From NCBI RefSeq assembly GCF_018320785.1, contig NC_054877.1:19202329-19266328 (forward strand): 64,000 bases of DNA, in the 5' to 3' direction. Position numbers and translations under genes: made by a program. Within the stretch, counting starts at the first letter, position 1. Each line of letters begins with the position of its first letter. Below the pieces are notes generated by a model. The model was given only the letters and a program-made list of their open reading frames with translations. It did not search any database and was not told the DNA's origin. Below, one piece after another: positions 11,784 to 25,240 of the stretch. The DNA is from Cheilinus undulatus (Eukaryota; Chordata; Actinopteri; Labriformes; Labridae).

Positions 11784-13600
11784 GGGGTCAGTCACTGATC
11801 CTCACTTTCATCATGCCAGACACATCGTGTGAGCATCCGTTATCTGGTCTTTGACTAATGACTTGTAAGAACTTGCAGTACTTGCTCTTCTGCTGTCACT
11901 AAACATGGACAGTTATTGCAACTCAATGGGTTTAAAAAAAAAACTCCAACAAATGTTGGAAATAACAAAAGCTTTTTTAGGATAGTTGTGAAACAGTGAA
12001 AAACAGCAAAGGATATAAGCTCTGACCACCAGAAAGAAACAATTAATTGTTTGACCAGGAAAATGTCAAGTGTCTTAGGAATTTCAACAAAAATAGGCTG
12101 CAGTTAGTATCAACTGGAGTAAAAGTCTAACATAAAATCAACAGTCAGCTTAACAATACTACAAAGTGACCTTGAACATTCTGTTAGCATCACTTTAGCC
12201 TCAGACAGATTTAGTGTGCCTCAAATCACTTGCGTCAGTTAGTATACTGTAATACAGTAACTTAAATGCAGTACAGGGCAGTGGGTTGTCTCAAATTTTG
12301 CACTCCTGTTTTGTTCTAACAGGAACGGTTTAACTGCCTCTGTTTTCTCCTTTTACTTCTTTTCAACAGGTCATAAAAAGACATAAATGTAACCAGATTT
12401 CTGAAGTGAAAACCACCAAATATTGTCATGATGATACCAAATGGGGACACTTAAAGTTTCATGTATTTTGACAAAAGTTTTGCAGGAAGCATCAAAAACT
12501 CCCTTGCTGCCTTATTTTGAGACTGTATTGTGTCAGACTATTCCAACTAAAAACCAAACATTGGACTACTTACAGCAGTGGCTCCCAACCCCCCTACTCA
12601 CATCTAAAAGACCTACTATCTCCAGGGAACCACAAGAAAAAAAAAGTGAGAAATTATTGTCAAAAATACACATATCCTTAAACACAGAACAATTTATCCC
12701 AAAATGTGCTCTTACCAAAGTACTTTTGTATGAACTACTCACAAGTGTTTATCATGATTTTAGATGGTAGGAGTCAACTTAATTTTACCAGCCTAAGAGC
12801 AGACTGATCCTTGTGATATTTTGCCTTAAATGCCCTTTTATTGATTGAAATCTGCTGCTGTTGCTAATAACACGTTTACTAGCATGCTAATAGTACATGC
12901 TATGTCACCAATATGACATTCATTAAAGGTAGAACATGTACATTGGTCCACACTCAGTCCTTCAACCTTTCTGAACACACTTTACACACTTATGCATTTA
13001 TAATATGCAGTATTTAGTGGGCTACAGAGGTATGTTAGAGACACATTTGAGTATTGACAAGCTAGACTGAACACAGAAGAAACTAAGATAATAACTTTAT
13101 TTTAAAAAATCTCTAAATAAATTCAAGAGAGAGAATTTGGGTTAAAAAAAACACTTAATTATGCCACTGTTTTTTGGTCAAAGATCTCACAAGTCCCCGT
13201 AGCTTAAACTGCAACTGTTAAGCACCATAATATGTGCTCCTGTAGCAAAAGATAATAAGGCTATGCTCATAGCCATGCTCATACTAACTCCAGCACAGGG
13301 TATCTTAAGAGAGAGGTGCTTTAAACTTTGTGTTCTAAAGGCGTAGAAGTCTGCCAACATATAAGACATGGATACTATAAAAGAGCCCACACTGGACAAG
13401 CACCAGCCACTTTAATGACAAAAGACACATAAGATGCAACAGTCTCTCTTAAGTCATTTCCAGGGTAAGGCAAAGTGCGCACTCCAATAAAGAGAAAATT
13501 TATTACATATTTCTGGACCGAAAAATTAAGCATAGACATGGGCTGCTTCTGTGATGTAATTACTTCTTAAGAGCACATTTTGATCCAGCATTTCTTTTAA
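11782..13600. other. colec12 intron 2, unannotated
   Basis: Short hAT-like fragment at about 12570 (CAGTGGCTCCCAACCC). Nothing else recognised. Confidence 0.35.
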
Positions 13601-13849
13601 CAGGAAAAACATGTGGCAACATGTATATGAGATTTGGAGTATACAAATGTGATCAATATCAAACAAAATCTATAATTGTAACCACATATGTAACTGTGGA
13701 GAAAAGTCACTTATTTTTGATGGCTCCCAAAGTGAAGCTTCACAGAGAACAATCTGTGCCTTGGCAGACACTTAAAAATGGTCAGAGTGAAATAAATCCA
13801 AAAAGCCTACTCTTTTCAGTCTTTACCTCACCACAACAACATGAACACA

Positions 13850-14230
13850 AACAAACCCAGGCGTATTTTGTCATGCGCGTTAAGAATATTTCATTACACA
13901 CTCATTTGAGCCTCAAACCGCTGCTGGGGTGCCAAGATGAACTAGAGTTAACTTCAAGGACCATCTGTGCTGTGGGGTTTTTGTGTGGTCACACCGGCTG
14001 GGTGGCCTGCCGCGGACGCACTAAAGATACTGAATCAGCACCAGTCATCACCCCGCCTGATCCCCAGCATGAGTCTACGCTTCACTCCATCCAATCACCG
14101 GACAACACTTTCAAGCTTTATCGCCAAACTGAGCCAATAAAACCGCAAAGCGTGGACCCAGCCGGCTGACCGGCCAAGTCTGGCTTTACGTCTGGGGAGA
14201 GACACCGACCACAGGGAAGGTGGGCTCTGA
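13850..14230. promoter_or_regulatory. CpG-richer intronic segment with CCAAT motif (candidate regulatory)
   Basis: CpG density is visibly higher than in the surrounding AT-rich intron, and GAGCCAATAAAACCGC at about 14131 has an echo GAGCCAATAAAATCGC at about 15331. A 182-codon open frame ending at 14169 has no recognisable domain. Function is not shown. Confidence 0.2.
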
Positions 14231-16840
14231 TTCTTAGCTAAGGCAAGTGAAGCTGCTCTGTGGTTCATGTTTTAACTACTGGAGTTATATAATGTGAATT
14301 TATTTCACATTCCAGTTATCAAAAGTACAAGTAACATATTTCCTAAGCGATCCTTGGCACAGTCCAGTAATCAGGACAGTTTAAATTTAATCTGTCAAGG
14401 TTGTAAAGGTTTAAGGTTTTGAGATACAACCTCCACGGACAAGACAAATTACTACCTAGGCATTAAATGAATAGTCTGTTTGAAGATTCCGAATTGCTGC
14501 CTACATTCATGTTCTGTAAAATGGCTCTGTTAATGTGGTCACTATCTACTCCTAAGGTCTCTTCCAGCTGTACACCAAACTTGAGCTTGATCAGGTTTAT
14601 CCCATGGGAGAAGTTCACCCTAAGAGCCCTGGACATGTGCAGAAATGCCCCTAAAATTCAACTTCAAACAAAAATAGTGGGCTTCCTGTTGATTTAGAGT
14701 TTAAGCACGCTGTGTGGGGGATTTTTTTTTTTGTTCTAGACATGTTACTTGGGTGTCAAGATTATATTCTTTTTATTCTTTGTTATTTTATGGAGCTCAA
14801 AGTCCACAGTCCCTCATCAGGTAACATTCAAACAAGTAACTGTGGGTTTTTTCATCTAAAGAAGAAATAACAGTTACATAAAAGGCTAATAAGGAATTTG
14901 CTCTGAGCTTCTAGAATCAAATGTACCCCTTTGGATTGCAGTTGTGTCAGAAATCCAAGCATCTGGCCAAACAACACCAATCTGCATCTAACTTCTCACA
15001 AAATACTTGAAGAGGCAATTTAAAACATCTGTCTCTGAGTGGTTGAACAGATCCTGAACTATTGTCCTAAACTGCTTCACGCTGTGGAGTCAATTCTTCT
15101 AATAAATAAAATTTGCCTTCGGTATGTTTAGGCAGGCCGAGGGCTTCAGACACTTTTCTTTGCAGCAGCTGTACAGATGTGAGAACACAAACACATACCA
15201 CACTCGAGCGCTGAGTCATTGGAAAACAACTACATGGCTACCTACTTTCCACAACACGCAGACATTTTCCCAGCATCTTCAAAAAAATATAACGGATACA
15301 CAAGAAAAACAAAGTTGTGTGCCGGTTCAGAGCCAATAAAATCGCAGCCAGAGCCACAGCACAGCCAGGTCTGAGCAGCACTGTGACTCACAGCAGAACA
15401 AAGAAAAATACCCATTTTTCATACAAGCTTTCTGAGGAAGCAGAGAGGTTGATGTTGGCTCTCTCTCCGGAGCCAAAAAAACCCCTCCATCATGTGTAAC
15501 GCTGACGCTGAACCATATGCAGAACTTCTTTAGGCAGCCTTACTGAGACTGTCGACAGAAAATGGAGTCAGACACCTTCAACGCTTGGGAGTGTTATTCT
15601 TGTTACTGAGCCAAAACCTGCTGTGAAAGGAGAGCCTAACTAACAAACATCCATTATGTGAAAGAAGACACCCCACCAGATGACAGTCGGTTGCAGGCAT
15701 GTCGTTACCATTGACCGAGGCGTCCTTTGGGAGCTCATAGTAAGGAGCGATGTTTGATGAGGTGGTTAAGATGACTTTGGTGAAAACAACTACAGCAATA
15801 TATAAAATGACTCACTGACAGACGCTCTAAAAACCCAGGAGTGCTAACACTTTCTTTAGGACTTCCTTTGTTTTGACGTTTTTTCTTCAGGCATATTTCA
15901 CCTTCTTTTGACAACCCGGTAGAGGAACAGACAGAAAAATAAAGCCATGTTGGTTTGGCCATACAACAAAGGTCTGGGTTGAAACCAAGCAGACAAAATT
16001 GTAGTTACGCCACATGCACTGTTACCATCTTCCTGGAGCCCCTTCTCTAATCCCTGCAACTCCTGCACTGTACGAGTCTAAAAAGTGCTTCCTATAAAGA
16101 TAAGATGGCAGTAAAGGCAGCTGGAACACATTTTGATCTCCATACTTGATAATAAACGGAGCCTTGCAGTAAATCAGGGTGAAGTTGCATTATAATCACA
16201 AGATCCATATACCTGATAATCATCTTTGAAAGTGTCCTTTGTTTGACACTGAGCAGTCCATAAAATACTGCACTATGGTAACTACATTCACCAAAACTTG
16301 GTCATTCATCCCCAGTATGTCTTTCATAGCTGATGTTCTATTTTGATTTATGAGATTTTGATCTCAGTTTGTGTTGATTTTAATTTAAGTGTTATTTGAG
16401 GCTCCAACAAGGGGAGACAGAAACAGAGTGATGGATGAGATTGGTCACAGTATAGTCACTGTGGCTGAGGTTATGTGACTGAAATTATAGTTAGGTTTGA
16501 AAATCACTGACAGCAATTGTTGGTCGTGACAACACACAAATGCTGGCCTAGTTTATGAAAGTTTTTTTTTTTTTACTTCAGTCCTGTAAACCCTCCTCAT
16601 TCATTTACCCTCACAGACGATCAGTCTAAAGCAGGTGTGTCCAAATTTTAGACCATGATGCCTGTGCTTGACTGTTTTGTACTTCTCACTTCCTAGTGCT
16701 ACTATGTTAATTCTGTAAACAAACATTTTGACTAGAGGAATTTATTGTTTTTTTCTGACTAATTTGAGACAGGATTATAAATTGTAAATATACTGGCAGC
16801 CCAAATAATGATGGTATCTTGGTTGATAACACCCTAATGG
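14231..16840. other. colec12 intron 2, unannotated
   Basis: No exon or named repeat seen apart from the CCAAT echo at 15331. Confidence 0.35.
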
Positions 16841-16959
16841 ATTACGGGAGCAGATAGCAGTGCCAATGGCATTCCAGGGGCGGAGCAGGTAGCAGCCAGG
16901 GCTGACAGTGGCCCCCCTGAAATCTGACTGATCTTCCTGAAATCCTTTACCTGACATGT

Positions 16960-17550
16960 CAGGTGGATGTGTGAAATACATCCATCTGACGTTTCACACA
17001 TCCATCTGGAAAACCTTCCACAGACAGTGTTTGGGAATGGGCAGAGCCTTTGAAAAAAAAAAACTCGGAGGGTGATTGGATTAACATTCTGTCTGTCACA
17101 TCTTTAAGGGCCAATCAGAGCAACAAAACATATGACGTCATAGCCCCAAACTGAGGTGCTCCGCTGCCGATGAGTAAACTCCATAGAGAGCTGCATAATG
17201 TGAACTATGGCGACTGTAGACATGTCAGTACATGACTTTTGTCGTTTTTGAAAAGAAAACAACTCACTGCTGTTCTTTGTTCTTCCTTTAACAAAGAAAT
17301 GTCGTCAAGTTCTGATAAAACTGGCGCTTTAGCAGCATCCACACTAATGTCTTCTGCCATGATTGCACCAGCCTCTTCTCACTGCTTGTATACGTCACAA
17401 CTCTGCCACACCTGAAAGTACTGCCCCTTGGCGCTGATTGGTCCTGTTACTTTCTAACCGGGCCCAAACGGTTCAGATGGGAGCTTTGCAAGATGGCTTT
17501 GCCAGTGAGAAACAGGGAACCAGGCAAATCCATCTGCTTTGCAGGGTTAT
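16960..17550 (+). repeat. dispersed repeat, first copy (partner at 57.4-58.1 kb)
   Basis: Palindromic lead (CCTGACATGTCAGG at about 16952, then GGATGTGTGAAA paired with TTTCACACATCC). It then shares blocks with 57440-58110 and ends AAATCCATCTGCTTTGCAGG. A diverged inverted piece is at about 34610-34700. Probably a non-autonomous DNA transposon; superfamily undetermined. Confidence 0.5.
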
Positions 17551-20480
17551 AAAATCCTTAAAGTGACTGGTTAGTTGCCTGTCAGCCATTAACTAGTCAT
17601 TTCACAAATCACAAAGAAAATCTTAACCAACTTTAGATTCATTTTACTAACTTTAATATCCTTAGGGTAATGTATATAAAAGTGGCCCTATCAACCTGTC
17701 CACTCTCAAGGATGAGCTGATAAGATTTTGAAGGTCAAAGGTCACTACCTTACATAGTGTGAGTTTGCAGTGACCTTGTATCATTTTTAAGGTTCATAGA
17801 CTGTATTTGGGCTTCCTTATATCATGGACTTTTTGCCACAGTTTTTCCAGGAGCACCTAGCAGGGTTGCCACTAGCCCCTGGCTGTGATATGGATGTCCC
17901 AGAGGCCTGAAAACTGCTGGTGGTGTGGGCCTTTTTACCACCAGGGGTGAAAAGGCCTGGAAAAAAATGCCATCAAGCTTGACCTTAACTGCCAAATGAC
18001 TCAACATATGCTTGACTCTGCTTTTTGTTGTGGCACTTCTTTAACTGTGATATAGCCTTACATGCCTAGAACTAATGCACATGACTGTGAATATAATGGT
18101 CAATCAGACAACAAATACAGTTTTCCATCAACGGACATAAAGGCAGATTTCTTAATTAAACATGCCCCCTCCACATTCCCTGATTTAGCTGATTATCACC
18201 AGTATTTAGTTTAAAAAACTCCATCAAGCAACCCACTGTTTTTCCAAAAGTAAGATTTCCAAAGCAAGTCATATTGAACTATAGTAACTACCACCTTCTG
18301 CAATCTTGCTAAATACTCTCTGTAATCTGTTTGTGTTATATAGAACAGATTTAAATAAATGTATTTGTTCAAATGCTTGAAGAAAGTATAACATTCATAC
18401 ATCTTATTGTACTGTTTTTCCATATGATGAGCACATTTTGGTAATTTCCTTGAGGTCTAAACCTGTTTAACTCCTTTTATTTGGAAGAAACAGTGGATTT
18501 TTCATTTAAACAATCAAACTTTACACCTATCATGGGAAATGGAATAAAAAACAATCTATGTTTCCACATCAGTGTGGGGTTTCTATACTGAAATGCTTGC
18601 CCCATCTTTTTGTTCAGTCACATTTTGTTCTAAATAAGATACAAACTTTAATGTTCTTTGGAGAAAATATTAGTTTGTTGAAATGTAGGTCGATATTGTT
18701 CATTCAGGAGTTGGTGGTGGGTCCCGATGCCCAACGTGTTGAGAACCACTGCCCTAGGCCATACCACATCCACTTCTAACTCTACCATAAAGGTGTGGAC
18801 TTGACAATTTTTTAACAGATTATTTTCCCATGCTCCAGGTAATATGCATGGATCCAGAGCATCCAGAGCACTATTGGGGTTGTGTCAATCCTCCTTTTGG
18901 CCCAGTGGAGCCCTCAGGTGAGCTTACTCACCGTTATCATCTTTTGACAGCCTCAATTTTTGCCTAAACATGCCTAAAAGTTCTGAAAAGTACTGTTTAA
19001 TGCCTGTTACAATTAAAAGAGAGAGACATTTGGCTACCTTGACATTAAAATATTTGTTACTGCTTCATGATTATAAGGGTAGTTTGTCAAAATCAGCTGG
19101 TGTAGTTGCTTTTAAAAGCATTGCCTCATGCCTCTAATTGCTATTAAGATGAGCTTCTTTAAACCTCAGCTTATTCTTATCACTGTCTGTACCAAGGGGA
19201 GCTTTTAACAATGAACTGCTGTTTAGTGTATGGTTCACCTGACCTGCAGCTGACCTTTCCTCCCACCCCACTAATACTCTCAGCAGAAATCCTCGTGGCA
19301 TGTTTTACCCCGGCCCCTGCTGGGACGCAGTGATTTGTGCTGTGTCTGGGATGCATTCCTGCCTGCCTGTCATTGGTCAATCCAGGATTGACCCACCATC
19401 CACTGACCAGTTACAGACCATTCCTGGAGACGACGTAAGCCTGGACTTAGATCAACAAGTCTGCTCTACACTGCTCTGTGTTGTTTTATCTTTTTCTCTT
19501 CTTTTGTGACCAGATTTCTATCTGCTTCTTTGTGATCCTATGATGTTCTCTCACTCTCTCTGCACTTTATTAAAAACATGAGCGAGTAATCTTTCATTAG
19601 GACGAGACAACACAGAGTGCATGCATGCAGGCCCTGGAGGGGGCTTTAAGTAACAGGCAGGCATCCTGAAACATTCTTTTCTGCTAATAAAGTCCCCATA
19701 AATTGAAACCACTTGCTCACCCTAACCCAAAAATAAGTCAGGCAAAGAATGTGAGTTCTCAGCTGAAAATGTTCCTCCAAGAACTGAAAAGAACAAAGCA
19801 TGTTAATCACATCTGAAACAACCAATAAGCAACTACGGAGAAATTAGACTCAAAATCTGGAAATAAATAAACTTCTGTGAAATCATATCCACTTGAGGTT
19901 GTATTTTCTCCCCTTTTTTCCATCCCCCTCCTCCCGCTCTCTCCTCTACACACTGCTGACACAGCACAGCCCAAGCACAAACCCTGAAGGCCCATAATGC
20001 CCACTCCCTCTCCACCTCGCTATACAAGTATATAGGTTTGCCCTGAATAAACTTCCAGTATGGAGACAGGAAGTGGCTCAGCAACTTCTCAGGTTAGGAG
20101 ACACGCTTAGTGAAATAATAGATGTCTTGTGGAAAGCAGATGTCAAAATGAGTCAAGGATCTCATTCCTCTCCACAGCGGGGACAAACAAGGAGAAGGAC
20201 AACAAATTTCTCTGCCAATACACAAGAATGTCTGGAAACCGCAGACAGATGATAAAAAGAAGGAACATTTTTGAATATAATCTTACAAAATTTAAGCTGA
20301 CAGCTCAAAAGTTCATTCACTGACTCATGCAACGATGGGTTTTAATCAGAACACAATAAAAGTGTAAAAAAAAATAATTCTGCACTGAAAGGGGTGCTGA
20401 TTTTAGTCAAATGCTACTGGATGTTAGACGTCTTTGAGTTTCATTGTTGCTGTAATGGAGACATCAATATTATAACCACA
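17551..20480. other. colec12 intron 2, mostly unannotated
   Basis: Contains the hAT end at 18560-18753; otherwise nothing recognised. Confidence 0.35.
18560..18753. mobile_element. hAT-like right-end fragment
   Basis: GGTGGGTCCCGATGCCCAAC then GTGTTGAGAACCACTG is the right terminus of a CAGTGGTTCTCAAC-type element; the left boundary is unclear. Confidence 0.45.
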
Positions 20481-21897
20481 ATTCTAAAAAAGTTGGAGCA
20501 CTGAGTTAAATGTAAATAAACAGGATACAATGACTTGCAAATCTCATAAATCCATATTTTAATCACAATAGAACATAAACAACATATCAGATGTTGAAAA
20601 TGAGATATTTTACTATTTAATGAAAAACATTAGCTCAGTTTGAATCTGATGGCAGCAACATATCCCAATAAAGTAGAGACAGGGCCATGTTTACCATTGT
20701 GTAGCATCCCCTCTTCTTTTTTCAACACTCTGTAAATGTCTGGGAAGTGAGTAGACCACATGTTTGATTTTTGGGAAAGGAATGTTGTCCCATTCTGCTT
20801 AACAGTCCTGGATCTTCTTTACCGGATTTTACATTTCATGATGTGCAAAATGTTTTCTATTGTGAAAGATCTGGACTGCAGGCAGGCAGTTTCTACTGTA
20901 AAGTCAAGCTATTGTGATGCATGCAGTCTGTGATGTGGCATTGTTTTGCTGAAATATGCAAGACCTTCCCTAAAAGAGACGCTGTCTGGATGGGAGCATA
21001 ATGGTGCTCTAAAACTTCTATATACAAGTTTTGGCATTGATGGTATCTTTCCAGATGTGTAAGCTGCCCAGATGCAGGCTTTTGAATTGTGCGCTGATAA
21101 CAAGCTGGATGATCCCTCCCCTTTTTATTCCACAGGGCACAGCATCTGTGATTTCCAAAAAGAATTTCAAATTTTAATTCATCTGACCACAGAACAGTTT
21201 TCCATTTTGCTGCTTTCCATTTCAAATGAGCTTTACCCCAGAGAAGACGGCTGCATTCCTGGATCGTGTTTTTATATGGCTTCATCTTTGCATGACACAG
21301 CTTTAACTTGTATTTGTGGATGGTATAGTGAACTGTGTTGACAGACAATGATTTCTGGAAGTGTTCCTGAGCCATTGCTGTGATTTCCAGTACAGAATCA
21401 TGTGAGTTTTAATCCAGTGCCACAGAGGGCCCTAAGATCATGAGCACCCATAATTTACTTTCAGCCATGTCTCTTTGGCACAGAGATTTCTCCAGGAAAG
21501 TTGAGGAACCTTTTCTACTGAAATGGCTCCACAATTTAAATGCAGTTTTTACAGATTACTTCAAAGAGACTCTGTCTCTCCTATATGCTCCTTTTATACC
21601 CAGTCATGTTACTGACCTGTTGCCTGTTAACCTAATTATAGTTGCAAAATATTCCTCTGGCTGTTTTTCACTAGCATCACTTACTTTTCCAGCTTTTTGT
21701 TGCCTCTGTCCCTACTATTTTGAGATGTGTTGCTGCCATCATTCTCAAAATGAGCTAATACTTTTTGTGAAATTTTAAAATATCTCTAGGGTTAGGGTAA
21801 GGGCTACTGTGAATAAAACATGGGTTTATAAGATCTGACAATCAGTGCATTTATATTTTTATTTACATTTTACACAGTGCCCCAACTTTTTTGAAAT
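20481..21897 (-). pseudogene. Tc1-like element with decayed transposase
   Basis: 1.4-kb element with inverted ends ATTCTAAAAAAGTTGGAGCA and its complement near 21870-21897. Minus-strand transposase from about 21375 includes HTIHKYKLKLCHAKMKPYKN-like sequence and KWKTVLWSDELKFEILFGNH. The last part of the catalytic domain lies at about 20870-20900. Frame breaks and stops make it inactive. The intact stretch at 20893-21375 is a fragment of it. Confidence 0.82.
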
Positions 21898-22303
21898 TAG
21901 GGTGGTACATCACTGCAGTTAAACAAAACCTGGGGGTGAGGAAAAAACAGTATAGGTATGCAACTGCGGTAAGCAAAGAGAAACAGCGAAGAAGGGCAGA
22001 TCCCTGGTATAAGGGGAAAAAGTTTTGTTGCAGTGCCTCCATTCACCATTTTTACCCCCTGTTTTTATTTATGCTTTGAAAAACCAGACTGGGAACACTG
22101 CAAATCTGGAAGAAATCCTCAAAAATATCACTTATCCTTTGAGGAGGTAGAAAAATTTGCCATTTCTCAGTTAACAGCAAATAATAACACATGCCAACAA
22201 TGCACCCCTGCTCATCACCACAAACACTTGGTTGTAAGTCGCAATAATAGTCTATCTTAAGCAATGCACACATTAAACTACCCATCTGTCATCCCATTAT
22301 AAT

Positions 22304-22896
22304 GACCAGTGGTTTTTAACTGGTAGATCGGGACCCAAAAGAGGTTAGCAGAGCTTTTTTAGTAGGTTGCAAACATCTACCTGGGGAAAAAAAACTTAGG
22401 CAAAGCGGGCATATCCATACATTTTATCTTACTTTATCAATCAATCAGTCATTGTTTATATAGCGCCAGTTCATAAGCAAAGTCATCTCAAGACACTTTA
22501 CAAAGAGGACAGGTGTAGACCGTCTGTTTTACTCTGTTTTGATGTTAAAATGAGTACATTTTGGTTGTTTTCTCATAATCTCTACACTTTGGCTTCATTA
22601 TCTTTGTATAAGAAAACTTGTTTTTCCACGATTGTGTATCAGTGTATCAAGATCACTGGAAAGTGACTAAAGTTAAATATTATGATTAGAACAGTGCTAT
22701 TATTTAATGTATGCATGCATGTCTTCCCACGGTTATGTATTCTTTCCAAAATTTCCTCCTGTCTCTTTGTTTAAGCGTGTTTTGGTTCATCTAAGGTCCA
22801 AAATGCAAAATTTTCCTTGGGTGGAATTTGGGTCACAATTTCTCATTAAGGAGGTCATAGTGAGTCCTGAGGCTAGACTAGATGGGAACCACTGAT
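22304..22896. mobile_element. hAT-like non-autonomous element
   Basis: Left CAGTGGTTTTTAACTGGTAG ATCGGGACCC-type end and right end ATGGGAACCACTG are inverted. No transposase. It contains TTTATATAGCGCCAGTTCAT with CACTTTACAAAGAGG (22438-22515), a separate common fish repeat motif. Confidence 0.6.
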
Positions 22897-22904
22897 CTAG
22901 ACTG

Positions 22905-23090
22905 CTAATCCCATTCTGCATCATGGGGGGCCTGGAGCCAATCCCAGCTGCCTTATGGCAGAAGAGGGAGGACACCCTGAACTGCTTGCCAGTCAGTCAC
23001 AGGGCTGACATACTGAGACAAACAACCAGGCACGCTCACATCTATGGGCAATTTAGAAACACCAATCAACCTAACAAGCATGTTTTTAAA
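22905..23090. repeat. dispersed teleost repeat, second copy
   Basis: GGGGGCCTGGAGCCAATCCC, CACAGGGCTGACATACTGAG, CACATCTATGGGCAATTTAG, then CCTAACAAGCATG. It directly follows the hAT-like element ending at 22896. Confidence 0.6.
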
Positions 23091-24600
23091 AATCTGTCAA
23101 AATCTTTTTGGTGATATGCTCCTTAAACATGATCTCTGTTACAGCTCTGTAGCCATTGGTCCAGCAGCTGAGTAAATGGTATTGGATATCATGAATAAAT
23201 CAAATTCACTAATTAAGCCAAAGTCACATTTGAAATTAGAGTATAAAGTTATTTGGAACCTCTAGAAAAAATCCATGCCCCACTCTGCTTAAAAAATGAA
23301 ACCATCACGTTCAGGGATGATGCAGCAAGACATGCTTATGTGTAACTTGTGATAACACAGCTAACTTAAACTTTCTAAAAGCACCACACTTCTTGACATT
23401 CCTCTGCTGAGTGCTTGGAGGGCACTCATTCTCTCAAACACCTCTTAAACCAGATGGATCACTGTGGCCATTTCACCCCAAAGTGTTGAAACCTGATCTC
23501 TGTCCCGGGACAGACGCAGGAGAAAGTGAGCGATGGAAAGACACTGATACACATCACACTGAAGGCTCAGTTCTTCACAGCTATGCAATCACAGAGATGA
23601 AAATATAGAGCTGAAAGCAGCAAATTACAGAGTCTGAGAGTGTGAGGAACATACTGAATGTAAACAAATGGTCTCTGAAGATGGCTTGGTGTATAATCAA
23701 ACTGTAAAGGAAGGAATCTCAGTCTGTCTGATTGATTTTGATGATTGTAGCCAGTGCCATTACAGCACAGTTTTAATTTCAGTTTGTAACTTTTGAACTC
23801 TAAGTCTAAACACAATTATTTATCTTTTATTAAGTAGGCCCAACAAAATGTAGCGATTTAAGTTAGGTTTACTGATCTTGACAGAGTTTCTAGCATTTTG
23901 AATGTTGCTTTTTTCCTTCTTGCTTCTCAAAAAGAAGTTGAGTAAAAGTCACCAGAATTTTTCTAGAAATATCAGAACCAAGCCAGAAAAAGTAACTGTT
24001 TCAGCAGCAGCAATAGTACTCCATTAGAGTAACAGCTGACTCATTTATATTGCCTTTTAAAGCCATGATATTTACACCCCTGTGATGATTCACCTTCAAT
24101 ATGAACACTATGGTGGGTAGTGGGGGGAGGAGGTAACAAACTCAGAGGAGACAAAGCCTCACTTATCTGATGACCATTATCAGATTATGAAAAATATGAT
24201 AAACACACCTAGCTTTTTGCCCAGTCTCATTCAGTGCTTTTATACCATTTAATTGTTAAATCTGTGCATGGGTAAGGTATGTGAGTGGAAGCAGAAGAGG
24301 AGGAAGCACCAACATGGAGAGTAACAGCGAGAATGTTACATTTATGAAATTAAGACGTTGACGCTCTGTGTTTAGCTCTCTACTTAGCTAGGAGACAAAG
24401 CTGCAATGTACATTACAGACGCTGATAGCTAGCATTGCTAATGTTAACAGTGTAGCTTTAGCATCAGGGCTGACACATCCCTTGCTGCATCAGTACACCA
24501 AAAGGCTGCTGTTTTACTTGTGGAAAGAAATCCAACAACTTGGACATAAATGGGAGATTCTTCCATCATGCATTACTGAACCACCACCTCAAATCTGATT
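23091..24600. other. colec12 intron 2, unannotated
   Basis: Nothing recognised. Confidence 0.35.
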
Positions 24601-24605
24601 ATTGC

Positions 24606-25240
24606 CAATACCTCCAAAACAGTCTGGCTGCAGACCGTAGATCTTAGACTGCCCTGTTAGCAGACTGTTCCTGTAAGACACCGTCTCTGTCAGAGCAAAA
24701 GAGCCCTTATTTGCCCTTACAGTTTCCAGATTTAGATCTGTTTGGTGGAAATTCACCTTTATTCATAAACAAAGTCTAACAGTTATATTCATGAAATAAC
24801 CAATTTGCAAACATTACAGACTAAGCAACATTTCATAAATAAAACAGAGGAAAAAGGTCAGAGTCCTAACCTGGGGGTAAATTATGTATAGACACATTCT
24901 AGAGGTAGACACGCAAACAGTGGCTTACTAAATTAGCTTTAGCTTTAGCTAACATAGCTACAATACATAGTTAATTTTACTACGTAAGCCAATGTAGCTA
25001 ATAAAACTTTAGCAAAATAACCTTTGTCAAACGAAGCTAAAGGTTATTGTAGCTGCATAAATTATGTAGATAACGTAGCTACATAGCTTATGCAGATAAC
25101 GTTAGCTTCATAGCTTTGTTAGTATATCCATGAGCCTCATGATTTTTAGCTATGTTAGCTACATAGCTAAGTTATCTACATAGCTTGTGCAGCTAACAGG
25201 AATATGGAATATGTTTTCTGCATTAGAATGTTTTCTTGGA
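24606..25240. repeat. AGCT-rich dispersed repeat, copy 1
   Basis: Opens ACAGTCTGGCTGCAGACCG; middle TTCATAAACAAAGTCTAACA and AAATTATGTATAGACACATT; then about 300 bp dense in TAGCTA / AGCTTTAGCTA / ATAGCTTATG motifs, ending ATTAGAATGTTTTCTTGG. Copies 2 and 3 are at 27245 and 37965. Confidence 0.7.

Noticed and set aside
13621..14169. 182-codon open frame as a gene
   Set aside because: No recognisable domain, no splice context, no homologous copy; composition resembles intron.
20893..21375. 160-codon minus-strand open frame as a gene
   Set aside because: Matches Tc1 transposase and lies between the element's terminal inverted repeats; upstream and downstream frames are broken.
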